This document shows positions 1-9,479 of a stretch of 64,000 nucleotides of DNA, piece after piece. The notes under the pieces were generated by a model. That model ran no database searches, was not told the DNA's origin, and saw nothing but the letters and a program-made list of their open reading frames with translations. This stretch comes from Saccharomonospora viridis DSM 43017 (GTDB lineage: Bacteria > Actinomycetota > Actinomycetes > Mycobacteriales > Pseudonocardiaceae): contig NC_013159.1 in the NCBI RefSeq assembly GCF_000023865.1, positions 2,940,001 through 3,004,000 on the forward strand, written 5' to 3'. The stretch's first letter is position 1. Each line of letters begins with the position of its first letter. Made by a program: the position numbers and the translations under genes.

Positions 1-1124
1 TCCGTGACCTTGTAGGTGTTGGCGAAGTAGGTGCCGGGGCGAGAACCGTCGGTGGACGGTTGCAGGTAGTACGCCGCCGCCGCGCCCGGAGCCTCCGCGG
101 CGGGGACGGGCTCGACCACCCACGGCTGCGGTGGGATGCGACCGAACCACTTGGGTGCCTCCTGCTCGGCTCGCTCGATGGCGGCCCGCGCGGTGTTCAG
201 CAGCTCGTCGGCGTCGTTCCACCGCAACGCCGGATCGGTGCGGAGCCTCGAGAAGATCTCCTCCAGGTCGGTCGTGCCGAACACCCGGCCCCCGATCTCC
301 GCGTACTCCTCCGCGAGCCGGGCGATGCAGTCGAGTCCGGTGGCGTGCAGCTCGTCGGCACCACGGTCGGTGGTCGTGTGTATCCGCACCATGGCCGAGT
401 AGATCTCCTCGCCGTCGGGCAGATGGCACACGCCGGGTCGGTCCTCGGGCCTGCCGTGGCCCAACAGCTCGTCGCGGAGCACGTCCCGATAGGCGGCGAA
501 CGCGGGCCGCACGACGTCGGCGAGCAGCGTCTCCCGCCGGGAGGTGAAGTCATCGTCCCCGGCGGGCGCGGGCTGCCGCAGTAACGGGTCGTTGGCGGGA
601 TCGGCGAGATAACGGTCGAGGTGGTCTATCCCGGCCTGGACCAGATGCGCGACGGGCGTCCGTCCGGCGGCCACACCCGCACGGTGGCGTTCAGCCACCT
701 GCTCCAGGTACTTCGGAATGGTGGCGAGTCGGTCCAGGTGAGCCCTGCCCTGTTCGGCGGTGCCGACACTCACCATGGGGAGCAACGTGAGCAGACTCGG
801 CGCAGGAGCCACGAACAGGTCCGAGATCGTGAACTCCGTGATCCGCGTGTCGAGCTGCTCGATCTGGGAACGGGCCTGGCTGATGAGCACCTCGCGGGTG
901 ACGCGATCCTGCTCGTCGAGTCCCGCCGGATCGATGGCCTGGGCCCGGTCGAGGACACGTTCCAACGCGGCCCGGTGCTCCCGTTCGGCGGCCTCACTGA
1001 CATCGCGCAACCCGGTCCGCGTCGGGTCGATACCGAGCAGGACAGGATGTAACGGTTCGATCTCGAACAGCAGGTCCACGAACTCGTCGGCGAGCGTGGC
1101 CACGGTCGTCCTGGGCGTCGTCAT
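1..1124 (-). CDS. DUF885 family protein, partial (C-terminus beyond the window)
   Basis: The reading frame stays open on the minus strand from an ATG at 1124 to the window edge, giving 374 residues with no stop. It begins MTTPRTTVATLADEFVDLLF, and about 20-30 residues in reads EPLHPVLLGI, followed by long helical stretches. This matches the N-terminal layout of the DUF885 family, large soluble proteins often placed near metallopeptidases. The HExxH-type motif such proteins may carry would lie in the missing C-terminal part, so no catalytic assignment is possible. It is divergent from the HTH protein at 1159, with only 34 bases between the two starts. Family membership is recognised from memory of the sequence pattern; function is unknown. 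Confidence 0.75.
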   Translation of the reverse strand, partial: MTTPRTTVATLADEFVDLLFEIEPLHPVLLGIDPTRTGLRDVSEAAEREHRAALERVLDRAQAIDPAGLDEQDRVTREVLISQARSQIEQLDTRITEFTISDLFVAPAPSLLTLLPMVSVGTAEQGRAHLDRLATIPKYLEQVAERHRAGVAAGRTPVAHLVQAGIDHLDRYLADPANDPLLRQPAPAGDDDFTSRRETLLADVVRPAFAAYRDVLRDELLGHGRPEDRPGVCHLPDGEEIYSAMVRIHTTTDRGADELHATGLDCIARLAEEYAEIGGRVFGTTDLEEIFSRLRTDPALRWNDADELLNTARAAIERAEQEAPKWFGRIPPQPWVVEPVPAAEAPGAAAAYYLQPSTDGSRPGTYFANTYKVT

Positions 1125-1158
1125 GGGCCGCAGAGTACCGGCCTACTAGGCTCGAGGT

Positions 1159-2265
1159 GTGGCCGTGACCGATCCTGTCGACGCACATCTGCTCGCTGTT
1201 CTCGCGGAGGCGGGCAAAATGGCCGTGCACGAGCTCGCGGCGAAGGTGGGGATGGACCCGCGCGACGTCGCCTACCGTCTCGTCGGCCTGTCGGCGCAAG
1301 GACTGCCCTTGCTCGTCGGGGTGGAGAGCGACCCGGCCGGCCTGCGCGCGGCACTCGCCGCTTCGAACACCGGTGCTCCCCCTCCTCCGTACGCGCAACA
1401 TGCGGCGGGCAACCACACTCACGGCACTCCGAGCGGGCCGTACCAGGTGCACGGCACACCCTCGGGTGCCTATCAGGTGCACGGCACTCCCAGTGGCGCC
1501 CATGCGGTGCGGGGAACCCCGAGCGGTCCCCACCCGGTCCAGGGGGTGCCCAGCGGCGCCTACCCCGTCCACGGTGTCCCGAGCGGTCCCCACGCGGCAC
1601 CCGGTGTACCCAGTGGCGCCTATCCCGTGCACGGGACCCCCTCGGGGCCGTATCCGGCGGCCCCGCAGACACCGGGCGGGATGGAGGCTTCTCCCTTCCC
1701 ACCCCCGGCTCCGCAACCGTCGCAGGTTCCACCGCCCGACCCCACGATAAGCACGTGGGGGGTACCGCAAAGCGCGTTGTGGGCCCGAGGGGATCACCCG
1801 CCCGCCTCGGACTTCGGCTCCGGCTCCCCCGCTTCGGCGTCCGCGCGGCAGGGCCGTCCCGGCGACGTCCTGGAGACCGTGGGGCTGGAAGGCGAGCAGT
1901 TGGCGGTCCAGTTACTGGAGGTCCAAGACCCGGCCGACTATCTGTTCTCCGCCGCGGGCTACAGCCTGCAGGAGGGCGAACGGGCGGTCGTGGTGCACAC
2001 CGAGATCACCAACAAGGGCGCGATCCCGTTCGCGTCCCTGCCCGACAACTATCTCGAGCTGCTCACCGCCGACGGCACCGCCATCACCAAGGCTCCGGTG
2101 TCATTGACCTCGCGACCACCGCACAGGATCGGCGTCCAACCGGGTGAGACCAGCGGTGGGCACACGGTGTACATCGTGGGCGAGTCGGTCAGGATCACCG
2201 CCGTCCGGTGGAGTCCCCGACCGGAACCCGACGAGCGCAGCCTCACCTGGTCCCTGGACGACTAG
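1159..2265 (+). CDS. AsnC/Lrp-type HTH protein with tandem-repeat linker and C-terminal beta domain
   Basis: A 368-residue protein starting at GTG. Residues 1-65 resemble an AsnC-type winged helix (ahLLAVLAEAGKMAVHELAAKVGM, then a YRLVGLSAQGL recognition region). Residues 88-167 are eight copies of a 10-residue Gly-Thr-Pro-Ser-Gly-rich repeat. A Pro-rich stretch follows, and then a C-terminal region of about 130 residues (from VLETVGLEGEQ) that looks like a beta-sandwich of the DUF4352 type. There is no signal peptide or membrane segment. The combination of a DNA-binding-like N-terminus and an extracellular-type beta domain is unusual. It could be a regulator or a scaffold; the HTH may be only structural. 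It is divergent from the DUF885 gene. Confidence 0.75.
   Translation: MAVTDPVDAHLLAVLAEAGKMAVHELAAKVGMDPRDVAYRLVGLSAQGLPLLVGVESDPAGLRAALAASNTGAPPPPYAQHAAGNHTHGTPSGPYQVHGTPSGAYQVHGTPSGAHAVRGTPSGPHPVQGVPSGAYPVHGVPSGPHAAPGVPSGAYPVHGTPSGPYPAAPQTPGGMEASPFPPPAPQPSQVPPPDPTISTWGVPQSALWARGDHPPASDFGSGSPASASARQGRPGDVLETVGLEGEQLAVQLLEVQDPADYLFSAAGYSLQEGERAVVVHTEITNKGAIPFASLPDNYLELLTADGTAITKAPVSLTSRPPHRIGVQPGETSGGHTVYIVGESVRITAVRWSPRPEPDERSLTWSLDD
1420..1659 (+). repeat. Eight in-frame copies of a 30-bp tandem repeat
   Basis: Eight consecutive 30-bp units encode xG(T/V)PSG(P/A)(Y/H)xx, with consensus HGTPSGPYQV. All copies keep the GxPSG core. Third codon positions differ between copies, so the protein repeat is under selection or is old enough to have diverged at synonymous sites. 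It lies in the linker of the HTH protein. Confidence 0.93.
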
Positions 2266-2328
2266 TCACCACCGGGATCGGCCACGTCCGGCCACACCGT
2301 GGGCTGATTCCCGTCACCGGCGGACGGT

Positions 2329-2946
2329 ACGGACACGATCCTCGCGACTTCGGTCTTCTTGTTCCCGCTCGCGTTCAGCCCTGGTCCGGGTAACGCGTTC
2401 CTCGCGGCGATCGGCGCGTCGAAGGGGCTCCGCACCACCGTGCCGTCCCTGGCGGGGCACCACGTCGCGACCCTCGTCGTGACCGCGGCGATCGGGTTCG
2501 GGACGGGAGTCGCCGTCCTGAGACATCCCCTGTTCGCGAAGGCGCTCAGCGTGGTCGGGGGCTTTTACGTGTTGTGATTGGCGGCGACGTTCCTTCGCTT
2601 CGGCCTGTCGGAGGGCGAGGCCGCGGCGGGTGCCGCCCCGGCCGGAAGACAACGACCCGGGTTCCGGACCGGTGCGCTCGTCCTGCTACTGAACCCCAAG
2701 GCGTACTACACCGTCGCGGCGGTGTTCACGCAGTTCCCCAGGGCACCCGCCGACGCCACCACAGCGCTGGTGATCACCGTTGTGCTCACGCTGAACAACC
2801 TCGTCGCCTTCCTCGTCCGGACGCTCGGCGGCCGAGCATTCGCCGTCCTGTTCCGGGATGAGCGCCCGAAACGATGGCTGGACCGCCTGTTCGCCACCGC
2901 TTTGATCGGGGTCGCGGGCTGGATGGCACTACCGTTGTTCAGTTGA
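2329..2946 (+). pseudogene. LysE/RhtB family exporter, inactivated
   Basis: One reading frame encodes the recognisable LysE fold: LFPLAFSPGPGNAFLAA (the family PGP motif of helix 1), a central hydrophobic helix ending GGFYVL, then LLNPKAYYTVAAVF (the conserved NPK motif) and three more hydrophobic segments. A TGA at 2575-2577 interrupts it where the family normally has Trp (Y-V-L-stop-L-A-A). A TGG-to-TGA change would explain this. There is also no ATG or GTG at the expected start: the frame reads ACG-GAC-ACG-ATC-CTC just upstream and an in-frame stop lies at 2305-2307. Two independent lesions suggest a true pseudogene rather than a sequencing error. A TTG at 2359 is too far inside helix 1 to rescue it. 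Confidence 0.8.
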
Positions 2947-2987
2947 TCGGAGCCGCCGCGGAACGGCGTTTTCCGAACAGACGCCGG

Positions 2988-3914
2988 TCACGACTCCGCG
3001 CGCAGGATGTCCAACGCGGCGGCGAGGTCGGCCGGGTACTCACTGGTGAACTCGACCCATCGACCATCGGCGGGGTGCGCGAAACCCAGTGTGCGCGCGT
3101 GCAACCACTGTCGCGTCAGGCCGAGCCGGCGGGCCAGTACGGGGTCGGCGCCGTAGGTGAGGTCACCGACGCACGGATGCCGCATCGCGGAGAAGTGCAC
3201 ACGGATCTGGTGAGTGCGGCCGGTTTCCAGTTGCACGTCCACCAACGACGCCGCACGGAACGCCTCGATCACCTCGTAGTGGGTGATCGAGGGCTTGCCA
3301 CCCGTCACGACGGCGAATTTGTAGTCGTACCGAGGATGTCGGTCGATGGGGGCGTCGATCGTGCCCCGCGTCGGATCAGGATGGCCCTGGACCAGTGCGT
3401 GGTACCCCTTCGACACGGTGCGCTCCTTGAACGCCCGCTTCAGCACCGAGTACGCATGCTCGCTCTTGGCCACCACCATCACTCCCGTAGTGCCGGCGTC
3501 CAGCCGATGTACCACGCCCTGCCGTTCGGCCGCACCCGACGTCGAGATGCGCAGTCCGGCTGCGGCGAGCCCCCCCACCACGGTCGGTCCGGTCCATCCC
3601 GGACTGGGATGCACCGCGACACCGACGGGTTTGTCGACCACCACGATGTCGTCGTCCTCGTGCAGGATCCGCAATCCCTCCACGGGTTCGGCCGACACCT
3701 CGGCGGGCGTGTCCGGTTCCGGCAACGTCACCTCGAGTAGGTCGCCCGCCGTCAGTCTGTCGGACTTGCTCGCGACTTTGCCGTCGATCAGCACGTCACC
3801 GGACGCGGCCAGCTCCGCCACGACCGTGCGAGACAGTCCCAGTAGCTTCGCCAGTCCCACGTCGACGCGCATCCCGTCGAGCCCGTCCGGGACGGGCAAC
3901 ATGCGACTGCTCAC
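2988..3914 (-). CDS. rluD: RluD-type 23S rRNA pseudouridine synthase
   Basis: A 308-residue protein with an N-terminal S4 RNA-binding domain (about residues 15-70, with [15 protein letters not shown]) and an RluA/RluD catalytic domain. The catalytic signature is [17 protein letters not shown], containing the active-site Asp. It converts uridine to pseudouridine in the large-subunit rRNA, typically helix 69 for RluD. Its GTG start overlaps the lspA stop in a GTGA, so the two are translationally coupled. lspA-rluD is the standard actinobacterial tail of the ftsZ-ileS block. Assigning it to RluD rather than another RluA-family member rests on this synteny. Confidence 0.92.
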   Translation of the reverse strand: MSSRMLPVPDGLDGMRVDVGLAKLLGLSRTVVAELAASGDVLIDGKVASKSDRLTAGDLLEVTLPEPDTPAEVSAEPVEGLRILHEDDDIVVVDKPVGVAVHPSPGWTGPTVVGGLAAAGLRISTSGAAERQGVVHRLDAGTTGVMVVAKSEHAYSVLKRAFKERTVSKGYHALVQGHPDPTRGTIDAPIDRHPRYDYKFAVVTGGKPSITHYEVIEAFRAASLVDVQLETGRTHQIRVHFSAMRHPCVGDLTYGADPVLARRLGLTRQWLHARTLGFAHPADGRWVEFTSEYPADLAAALDILRAES

Positions 3915-4534
3915 GCTGAATCCTCCGGACGTTCCTTCTCCTTGTGCGACTCGGTGTCGGATTTCCCGTCGCGGCGGCGAGGGATCTTGGTCCCGTCGTA
4001 GTCCCTGCCCAACAGCGTCAGCACCACGATGAGCCCCGCCCCCACGGTGATCGCGGAATCCGCGGCGTTGAACACCGGGAAGAACTCACCGTTCGGCGCG
4101 AACACCGAGATGAAGTCCACCACGTGCCCCTGGAACACGGCGGGGGCACGGAAGATGCGGTCGGTGAGATTGCCGAGCGCACCGGCCAACACGAGACCGA
4201 GCCCCACCGCCCATCCCGCGGAGCGCAGTTTGCGCGCGAACCACGCGATGCCGACGACGACGGCGATCGCCACGACGGTGAGTATCCAGGTACCGCCGAT
4301 GTCCATGCCGAAGGCCGCGTACGGGTTGCGCAGCAGTTGCAGGTACACCGCCCCACCCAGGAGGCGGATCGGCTCCTCGCCTTCCAGGGTCGCCGTGGCG
4401 ACCACCTTGGTCACCACGTCCACGACGTAGGCGACCGCCGCGACGAGGACGAGCAGACCCACCCGCCGCCGGGCCGGGGTGGGATCGGCGGACTGCTCGG
4501 TGTCCGAGGGATCAGGCTGTTGCTCGGTGTTCAC
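3911..4534 (-). CDS. lspA: Lipoprotein signal peptidase (signal peptidase II)
   Basis: Membrane aspartyl protease that cuts signal peptides from prolipoproteins after lipidation. About 207 residues with four hydrophobic segments ([19 protein letters not shown]; a central [34 protein letters not shown]). The two catalytic aspartates sit in GNLTDRIFR...GHVVDFI and FNAADSAIT, the usual LspA motifs. The GTG start at 4534 (VNTEQQPDP) is chosen because the upstream extension is polar and unlike the family; a start at 4555 or further upstream is possible. The C-terminal tail is charged and longer than in the E. coli enzyme. The lipoprotein GluB in this window would be a substrate. Confidence 0.93.
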   Translation of the reverse strand: MNTEQQPDPSDTEQSADPTPARRRVGLLVLVAAVAYVVDVVTKVVATATLEGEEPIRLLGGAVYLQLLRNPYAAFGMDIGGTWILTVVAIAVVVGIAWFARKLRSAGWAVGLGLVLAGALGNLTDRIFRAPAVFQGHVVDFISVFAPNGEFFPVFNAADSAITVGAGLIVVLTLLGRDYDGTKIPRRRDGKSDTESHKEKERPEDSA

Positions 4535-4660
4535 CGGTTCATTGTCCCTCCCCACGGTTTCCGCCCGTGACGCAGCACCGTCCGGGTTCGTCCGCCGTGC
4601 TACCACACCGCTCGACCACGGACGACCGCGGAAAGGGACGGGGGATCCGCCACCCGTCGT

Positions 4661-4972
4661 TCAGCGCACCCCTCGCGGCTCCCCACCGGACCCTCTGAGC
4701 TCGGCGAGACGTTCGGCACAACCCGGTGGCGGATCGCGCAATTCGACGAGCTTGTCCCTGGCCCGGTGGCCTTTCACCACGGTGAGATCGCGGGCGCGGA
4801 CCGACAACGCCTCGGCCAGCACGCGGCACACCGCCTCGTTCGCCTTGCCGTCGACGGCGGGCGCGCGCACCGAGACCACGAGCGCCTCACCGAGCGCTCC
4901 GTCCCAAATGCCGCCGACGGCGTCCCGTTTGGCACCCGGCTTCACCCTGATCGCGAACCGCAACTCACTCAT
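4661..4972 (-). CDS. DUF167 (YggU) family small protein
   Basis: A 103-residue protein starting MSELRFAIRVKPGAKRDAVG. The family hallmarks RVKPGAKRD and VDGKANEAVCRVLAEAL are both present. The fold is known in the family, but no biochemical role is established. It sits between ileS and lspA on the same strand. A start 15 codons upstream is also open; the Met at 4972 is preferred because the family begins at this point. Confidence 0.88.
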   Translation of the reverse strand: MSELRFAIRVKPGAKRDAVGGIWDGALGEALVVSVRAPAVDGKANEAVCRVLAEALSVRARDLTVVKGHRARDKLVELRDPPPGCAERLAELRGSGGEPRGVR

Positions 4973-5040
4973 CGGATCTTCCCGTTCCCTCGTGCCGGTG
5001 TCAGGGTCGAGCACCACCCGAGACGCCGTCGGCCCATGGC

Positions 5041-8000
5041 TTAGTTACTTCTCGCGACGGAGACGACGACCTTCATGCCGTCGCCGACGGTTCCCTCGAA
5101 TCCCTCGGCGACCGTGTCGTAGCGCACTTCGGTGGCCAACGTCTCGCCCGCGAGGAACTCCTCGTGTGTCCGCGCGGCGGTGACGACCTCCTCGGCGGCG
5201 TCGACGGTGAGGCTGATCCGGTCGGACACCTCCAGTCCCGCGTCACGGCGTGCCTGCTGCACCACCCGCACCAGGTCACGGGCCAGGCCCTCCTGCGCCA
5301 GTTCGGCGGTCACCTCCGTGTCCAGCACCAGCACCCCCGAGCCGCCCGGCAACTCCGAGGCCGCTTCCGCGTCCTTGGCGACCAGTCGCCGTTCGTACTC
5401 GCCCTCGCGCAGTTCGATCCCGGCCGCGACGACGGTGCCGTCGGCGGTCGTGGTCCAGTCCCCCGCCTTCACGGCCTTGATCACCTTTTGCACGTCGCGC
5501 CCCAGGCGCGGGCCCGCGACACGCGCGTTGACCGCGACCTCGAACGTGCCGTAGGCCGCCACGTCGGTGGTGAACTCCACCGACTTCACGTTCACCTCGT
5601 CACGGATGATGTCGGCGAACGGACGCAGGGCGTCGACGTCCTCGGCGGCCACGATCAGTTTCGCCAGCGGCAACCGCACGCGCAGTTTGTGGGCCTTGCG
5701 CAACGAGAGCGCCGACGAACACACCTGCCGCACCCGGTCCATCGCCGTCACCAGTGCCGGGTCGGCGGGCAGTTCGTCCACCAGAGGCCAGTCGCACAGG
5801 TGCACCGAGCGACCCCCCGTCAGACCACGCCACACCGCCTCGGTGGTCAACGGCAGCAGTGGCGCCACGGTCCGGCAGACGACCTCCAACACGGTGTGCA
5901 GTGTGTCGATGGCGTCGCGGTCGCCGTTCCAGAAGCGATCGCGGGAACGGCGCACGTACCAGTTGGTGAGCACTTCGAGGAAGTCCCGCACCGTGGCACA
6001 CGCCCCGGCGATGTCGTAGTCGTCGAGAGCGCCGCCGACGTCGGTGACCAGCTCGTGCGTCTTCGCCAGCAGGTACCGGTCGAGCACATGCTCGGAGTCG
6101 GTGCGCACCGTGCCCGAGGTGTTCTCGGCGTTGGCGTACAGGGCGAGGAAGTAGTACGAGTTCCACAACGGCAGTACGGCCTGCCGCACCGCGTCACGGA
6201 TGCCCTTGTCGGTGACGACCAGGTTGCCGCCGCGCAGGATGGGGCTGGACATGAGGTACCACCGCATGGCGTCGGAGCCGTCCCGGTCGAACACCTCACT
6301 GATGTCCGGGTAGTTGCGCAGCGACTTCGACATCTTCTGCCCGTCGGAGCCGAGCACGATGCCGTGCGACACGCATGTGCGGAAAGCGGGCCGGTCGAAC
6401 AACGCCGTCGCCAACACGTGCAGCGTGTAGAACCAACCCCGGGTCTGTCCGATGTACTCGACGATGAAGTCACCGGGATAGTGGTGCTCGAACCATTCGG
6501 CGTTCTCGAAGGGGTAGTGCACCTGCGCGAAGGGCATCGACCCGGAGTCGAACCACACGTCGAGCACGTCCGGGACCCGCCGCATGGTGGACTTCCCCGT
6601 CGGATCGTCGGGGTTGGGCCGGGTCAACGCGTCGATGTGCGGACGGTGCAGGTCGGTCGGACGGACCCCGAAGTCGCGTTCCAGTTCGTCCAACGACCCG
6701 TACACGTCGATGCGCGGATAGTTCGGGTCGTCGGAGACCCACACCGGGATGGGCGTTCCCCAGTAGCGATTACGCGAGATCGACCAGTCCCGGGCGTTTT
6801 CCAACCACTTGCCGAACTGGCCGTCCTTGACGTGTTCCGGGTACCAGGTGATCTGCTGGTTCAGCTCGACCATCCGGTCCTTGAACTTCGTCACCGCGAC
6901 GAACCACGACGACACCGCGCGGTAGATCAACGGGTTGCGGCAACGCCAGCAATGCGGATAGGCGTGCTCGTACGTCTCGTGGCGCAACAGGATCGCACCC
7001 TGCTGGCCCGCCGAACCCGTGCCGTTTTTGAGGTCCCGGATGATGTTGGCGTTGGCCTCGAAGACGTTCTGCCCCTCGTAGTCCGGCACCTGCGAGTCGA
7101 ACCGCCCCTTCGAGTCCACCGGGGTGACCGGGGTGATGCCCGCGGCGTCGGTGACAGCCTTGTCCTCCTCACCGTAGGCGGGGGCGATGTGCACGATCCC
7201 CGTACCGTCCTCGGTGGTCACGTAGTCGGCGGCCAGCACTCGGTGCGCGTTCTCATGGCCCACGAAGTACGGGAACGGGGGCGCATAGCGGGTGCCGAGC
7301 AGGTCGGCGCCCTTGTACCGCGCCACGATCTCGGGTTCCTCACCGAGTTCCTTGGCGTAGGCGGAGAGTCTGGCCTCGGCGAGCACGAACCGCTTACCGT
7401 CGTCCGCGCGCACCATCACGTACTCGACCTCGGGGTGCACGGCCGTGGCGAGGTTCGACGGCACCGTCCACGGTGTGGTGGTCCAGATCAGCAGGTACGC
7501 GCCGTTGAGTTCGGCGAGCGCGCCGTCGTTGCCCTCGACCCGGTAGCCGATCGTCACGGCCGGGTCCTGGCGATTGACATAGACGTCGTCGTCCATGCGC
7601 AGCTCATGGTTGGACAACGGCGTCTCGTCCCGCCAGCAGTACGGCAGCACCCGGTAGCCCTCGTACACCAGGCCCTTGTCGTACAGCTGCTTGAACGCCC
7701 AGATCACCGACTCCATGTAGGTGATGTCGAGCGTCTTGTAGTCGTTGTCGAAGTCGACCCAGCGCGCCTGGCGTGTGACGTAGTCCCGCCACTCGGCGGT
7801 GTAGCGCAGCACCGACTCCCGGCACGCCTGGTTGAACTCGGCGATACCCATGTCGTCGATCTGCGACTTGTCGGTGATGCCGAGTTGCCGCTCCGCCTCC
7901 AACTCGGCGGGCAGTCCGTGCGTGTCCCAGCCGAACCGGCGTTCGACCCGCTTACCGCGCATCGTCTGGTAGCGGGGGACGATGTCCTTGACGTAGCCGG

Positions 8001-8223
8001 TCAGCAGGTGGCCGTAGTGCGGCAGCCCGTTGGCGAACGGCGGGCCGTCGTAGAAGACGTACTCGTTGCTTCCGTTCTCCCCGGCCGGCCGGGACTCCAC
8101 CGTCGCAGCGAACGTCCGATCCGATTCCCAGTACGCCAGGACGTCCTTTTCCAGCGCAGGAAACGACGGTTGGGCAGCGACCTGGTCGGCGGGCTGATCG
8201 CCGAAGGATGCCTTCGGATACAT
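5041..8223 (-). CDS. ileS: Isoleucyl-tRNA synthetase
   Basis: Class I aminoacyl-tRNA synthetase of 1060 residues that charges tRNA-Ile with isoleucine in the cytoplasm. Visible motifs are the HIGH-type motif (PHYGH in [19 protein letters not shown]), the large CP1 editing insertion ([12 protein letters not shown], about residues 250-270), the KMSKS motif ([12 protein letters not shown]) and the anticodon-binding domain. Length and motifs fit the long form found in actinobacteria and eukaryotic cytosol. The ATG at 8223 (MYPKASF) lies downstream of a T-box leader and a GAGGAG ribosome-binding site. An open extension of 46 codons upstream runs through the T-box itself and is not coding. Regulation by uncharged tRNA-Ile is expected. 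Confidence 0.96.
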   Translation of the reverse strand: MYPKASFGDQPADQVAAQPSFPALEKDVLAYWESDRTFAATVESRPAGENGSNEYVFYDGPPFANGLPHYGHLLTGYVKDIVPRYQTMRGKRVERRFGWDTHGLPAELEAERQLGITDKSQIDDMGIAEFNQACRESVLRYTAEWRDYVTRQARWVDFDNDYKTLDITYMESVIWAFKQLYDKGLVYEGYRVLPYCWRDETPLSNHELRMDDDVYVNRQDPAVTIGYRVEGNDGALAELNGAYLLIWTTTPWTVPSNLATAVHPEVEYVMVRADDGKRFVLAEARLSAYAKELGEEPEIVARYKGADLLGTRYAPPFPYFVGHENAHRVLAADYVTTEDGTGIVHIAPAYGEEDKAVTDAAGITPVTPVDSKGRFDSQVPDYEGQNVFEANANIIRDLKNGTGSAGQQGAILLRHETYEHAYPHCWRCRNPLIYRAVSSWFVAVTKFKDRMVELNQQITWYPEHVKDGQFGKWLENARDWSISRNRYWGTPIPVWVSDDPNYPRIDVYGSLDELERDFGVRPTDLHRPHIDALTRPNPDDPTGKSTMRRVPDVLDVWFDSGSMPFAQVHYPFENAEWFEHHYPGDFIVEYIGQTRGWFYTLHVLATALFDRPAFRTCVSHGIVLGSDGQKMSKSLRNYPDISEVFDRDGSDAMRWYLMSSPILRGGNLVVTDKGIRDAVRQAVLPLWNSYYFLALYANAENTSGTVRTDSEHVLDRYLLAKTHELVTDVGGALDDYDIAGACATVRDFLEVLTNWYVRRSRDRFWNGDRDAIDTLHTVLEVVCRTVAPLLPLTTEAVWRGLTGGRSVHLCDWPLVDELPADPALVTAMDRVRQVCSSALSLRKAHKLRVRLPLAKLIVAAEDVDALRPFADIIRDEVNVKSVEFTTDVAAYGTFEVAVNARVAGPRLGRDVQKVIKAVKAGDWTTTADGTVVAAGIELREGEYERRLVAKDAEAASELPGGSGVLVLDTEVTAELAQEGLARDLVRVVQQARRDAGLEVSDRISLTVDAAEEVVTAARTHEEFLAGETLATEVRYDTVAEGFEGTVGDGMKVVVSVARSN

Positions 8224-8484
8224 CTGTGGTGCGCTCCTCGCGGTTCTCGCTGTCTCGCTCGGCCGTGGACGTCGACGGCCTGCTCGGGGACGAGACGGCG
8301 TCTGGCGACGCGCGTACCGCGGTACCACCCCGCTTGCCCACGCGAAGAACGCGTGGACCACTCAATTCGACGGCTGTGACGGGCCGGACCCGTCCGGTTC
8401 TACTGAGGCACGCGGGACCACGAGGAACCCAACGATGCCCGTTCTTCCGGAAGCTCCCCGGTGATAGCCGGATCAACGCCTGTG
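8224..8484 (-). promoter_or_regulatory. T-box leader controlling ileS (translational class)
   Basis: The minus strand carries GGGTGGTACCGCGG at 8318-8332, the T-box sequence. Its TGGT can pair with the ACCA end of uncharged tRNA-Ile. A compact stem I holds ATC (8463-8465), an isoleucine codon, as the specifier, followed by CACCGGGGAGC and TTCCGGAAGAAC elements typical of actinobacterial ileS leaders. The start codon is preceded by GAGGAG at 8234-8239, and no intrinsic terminator with a T-run is seen. This fits the class in which tRNA binding frees the ribosome-binding site. A possible -10 (TAGTCT) lies at 8490-8495. The rest of the 8224-8534 gap shows no gene. Confidence 0.88.
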
Positions 8485-8534
8485 ATTACAGACTAGCCGG
8501 TCGCCGAGCCACGGCGGCTACGGACCCGCACGTC

Positions 8535-9392
8535 CTACATCGTGTTGCGGCGCGAGAGACGTCGCTTGCGGTGGTTGGCCGCCAACAACGCATCCGGGCC
8601 ACAAAGCCCACAGGGAGTGAACCCGAGGTCACGCGCTTCCTTCACCGCGAGCGGGATCGTCGCCCTGGAGCCGAGCCAGGAACAGTCGGCCAGGTGGTAG
8701 CGCGGATACTCGTCCACGACGAGCACCTCGACTTCGAGTTTCGCCACCAACAGCGCGTCTTCGGGGCTGGTCTCCTCCTCGGGGGGATCGACATCGGCAC
8801 CGGCGAGCTCACCCGACGAAGCCAACAGCGCGGTGCGCGGCGCCGTATCGGTGAGGCTGTCCACGCCCTCCCGGACCACCGGCTCCCGAGTCGATGCCGT
8901 CAAGGCACCCGCGTACACCGTGCGGGCGGACTCGAACCGCGCGCGGCCGGAGGTTTCGGACGTTGTGGCGGACTTCGCGGACACCGCATCACCGGCCGAT
9001 ACCGAACCCTCATCGGCCATGGTTGCCTCGGCTGTCACTGCCTCGGCTGGCTCCGTCCCGGCGACGGCCGAGACGTCCGAGACGGTGCGAGTGGTCTGCT
9101 CCGATTCCGCGGTCTCGGCACCGTCGGTGCCGTCTCGGGCGATGCCGTCGGCACGGTCACCGTCGCGTTCCCCGTCCGAACCGGACTCCGATTCGCCGGA
9201 AGACTCGGGCTTCTCGGACGTTTTCCGTGTCGAGTTCCGCAGTCGTCGACGCGCCCAGTCGACCACCAACAGCGCTCCGGCAAGACCCGAAGCGACGATC
9301 GACACCCAGGCCCACAGTGAACTGACCGTGACGAGTGCCGCCACTACCAGCCCCAGGGCCGTCAGCACCAGCAGAAGGACGATATAGAGCAC
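8535..9392 (-). CDS. Membrane protein with long acidic linker and C-terminal Cys-rich module
   Basis: A 285-residue protein. Residues 1-50 form two adjacent membrane helices (MLYIVLLLVLTALGLVVAAL; WVSIVASGLAGALLVV). Residues about 55-215 are low-complexity, rich in Ser, Thr, Glu and Asp. The last 65 residues are a distinct domain: YHLADCSWLGSRATIPLAVKEA then LGFTPCGLCGPDALL. The H-x3-C...C-x2-C pattern with 'GF-P-C-x-x-C-x-P' recalls Ada-type zinc-binding modules, so metal binding is a reasonable inference. The gene sits between wag31 and ileS, a position where actinobacteria often keep such a protein. No function is established. Confidence 0.8.
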   Translation of the reverse strand: MLYIVLLLVLTALGLVVAALVTVSSLWAWVSIVASGLAGALLVVDWARRRLRNSTRKTSEKPESSGESESGSDGERDGDRADGIARDGTDGAETAESEQTTRTVSDVSAVAGTEPAEAVTAEATMADEGSVSAGDAVSAKSATTSETSGRARFESARTVYAGALTASTREPVVREGVDSLTDTAPRTALLASSGELAGADVDPPEEETSPEDALLVAKLEVEVLVVDEYPRYHLADCSWLGSRATIPLAVKEARDLGFTPCGLCGPDALLAANHRKRRLSRRNTM

Positions 9393-9416
9393 AGTGAATT
9401 ACAACACGTCTCCGGC

Positions 9417-9443
9417 GTGACGGCGGGGAAGACCCGCCGTCAC
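9417..9443 (-). terminator. Hairpin terminator after wag31
   Basis: A perfect 11-bp stem (GTGACGGCGGG / CCCGCCGTCAC) with a 5-base loop lies 36 bases beyond the wag31 stop. On the minus strand it is followed by a region with several T residues. It separates wag31 from the downstream membrane protein gene. Confidence 0.75.
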
Positions 9444-9479
9444 AACGTCACCCAATGGATGTGGAGAGGTGTCGAAGAC

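Noticed and set aside
2568-2586. Selenocysteine reading of the TGA in the LysE gene
   Set aside because: LysE proteins have Trp here, no SECIS-like structure was seen, and the start codon is also missing.
5164-8379. A 1071-codon open frame on the plus strand
   Set aside because: It lies wholly antisense to ileS, which has all its motifs. Long antisense frames are expected at this GC content.
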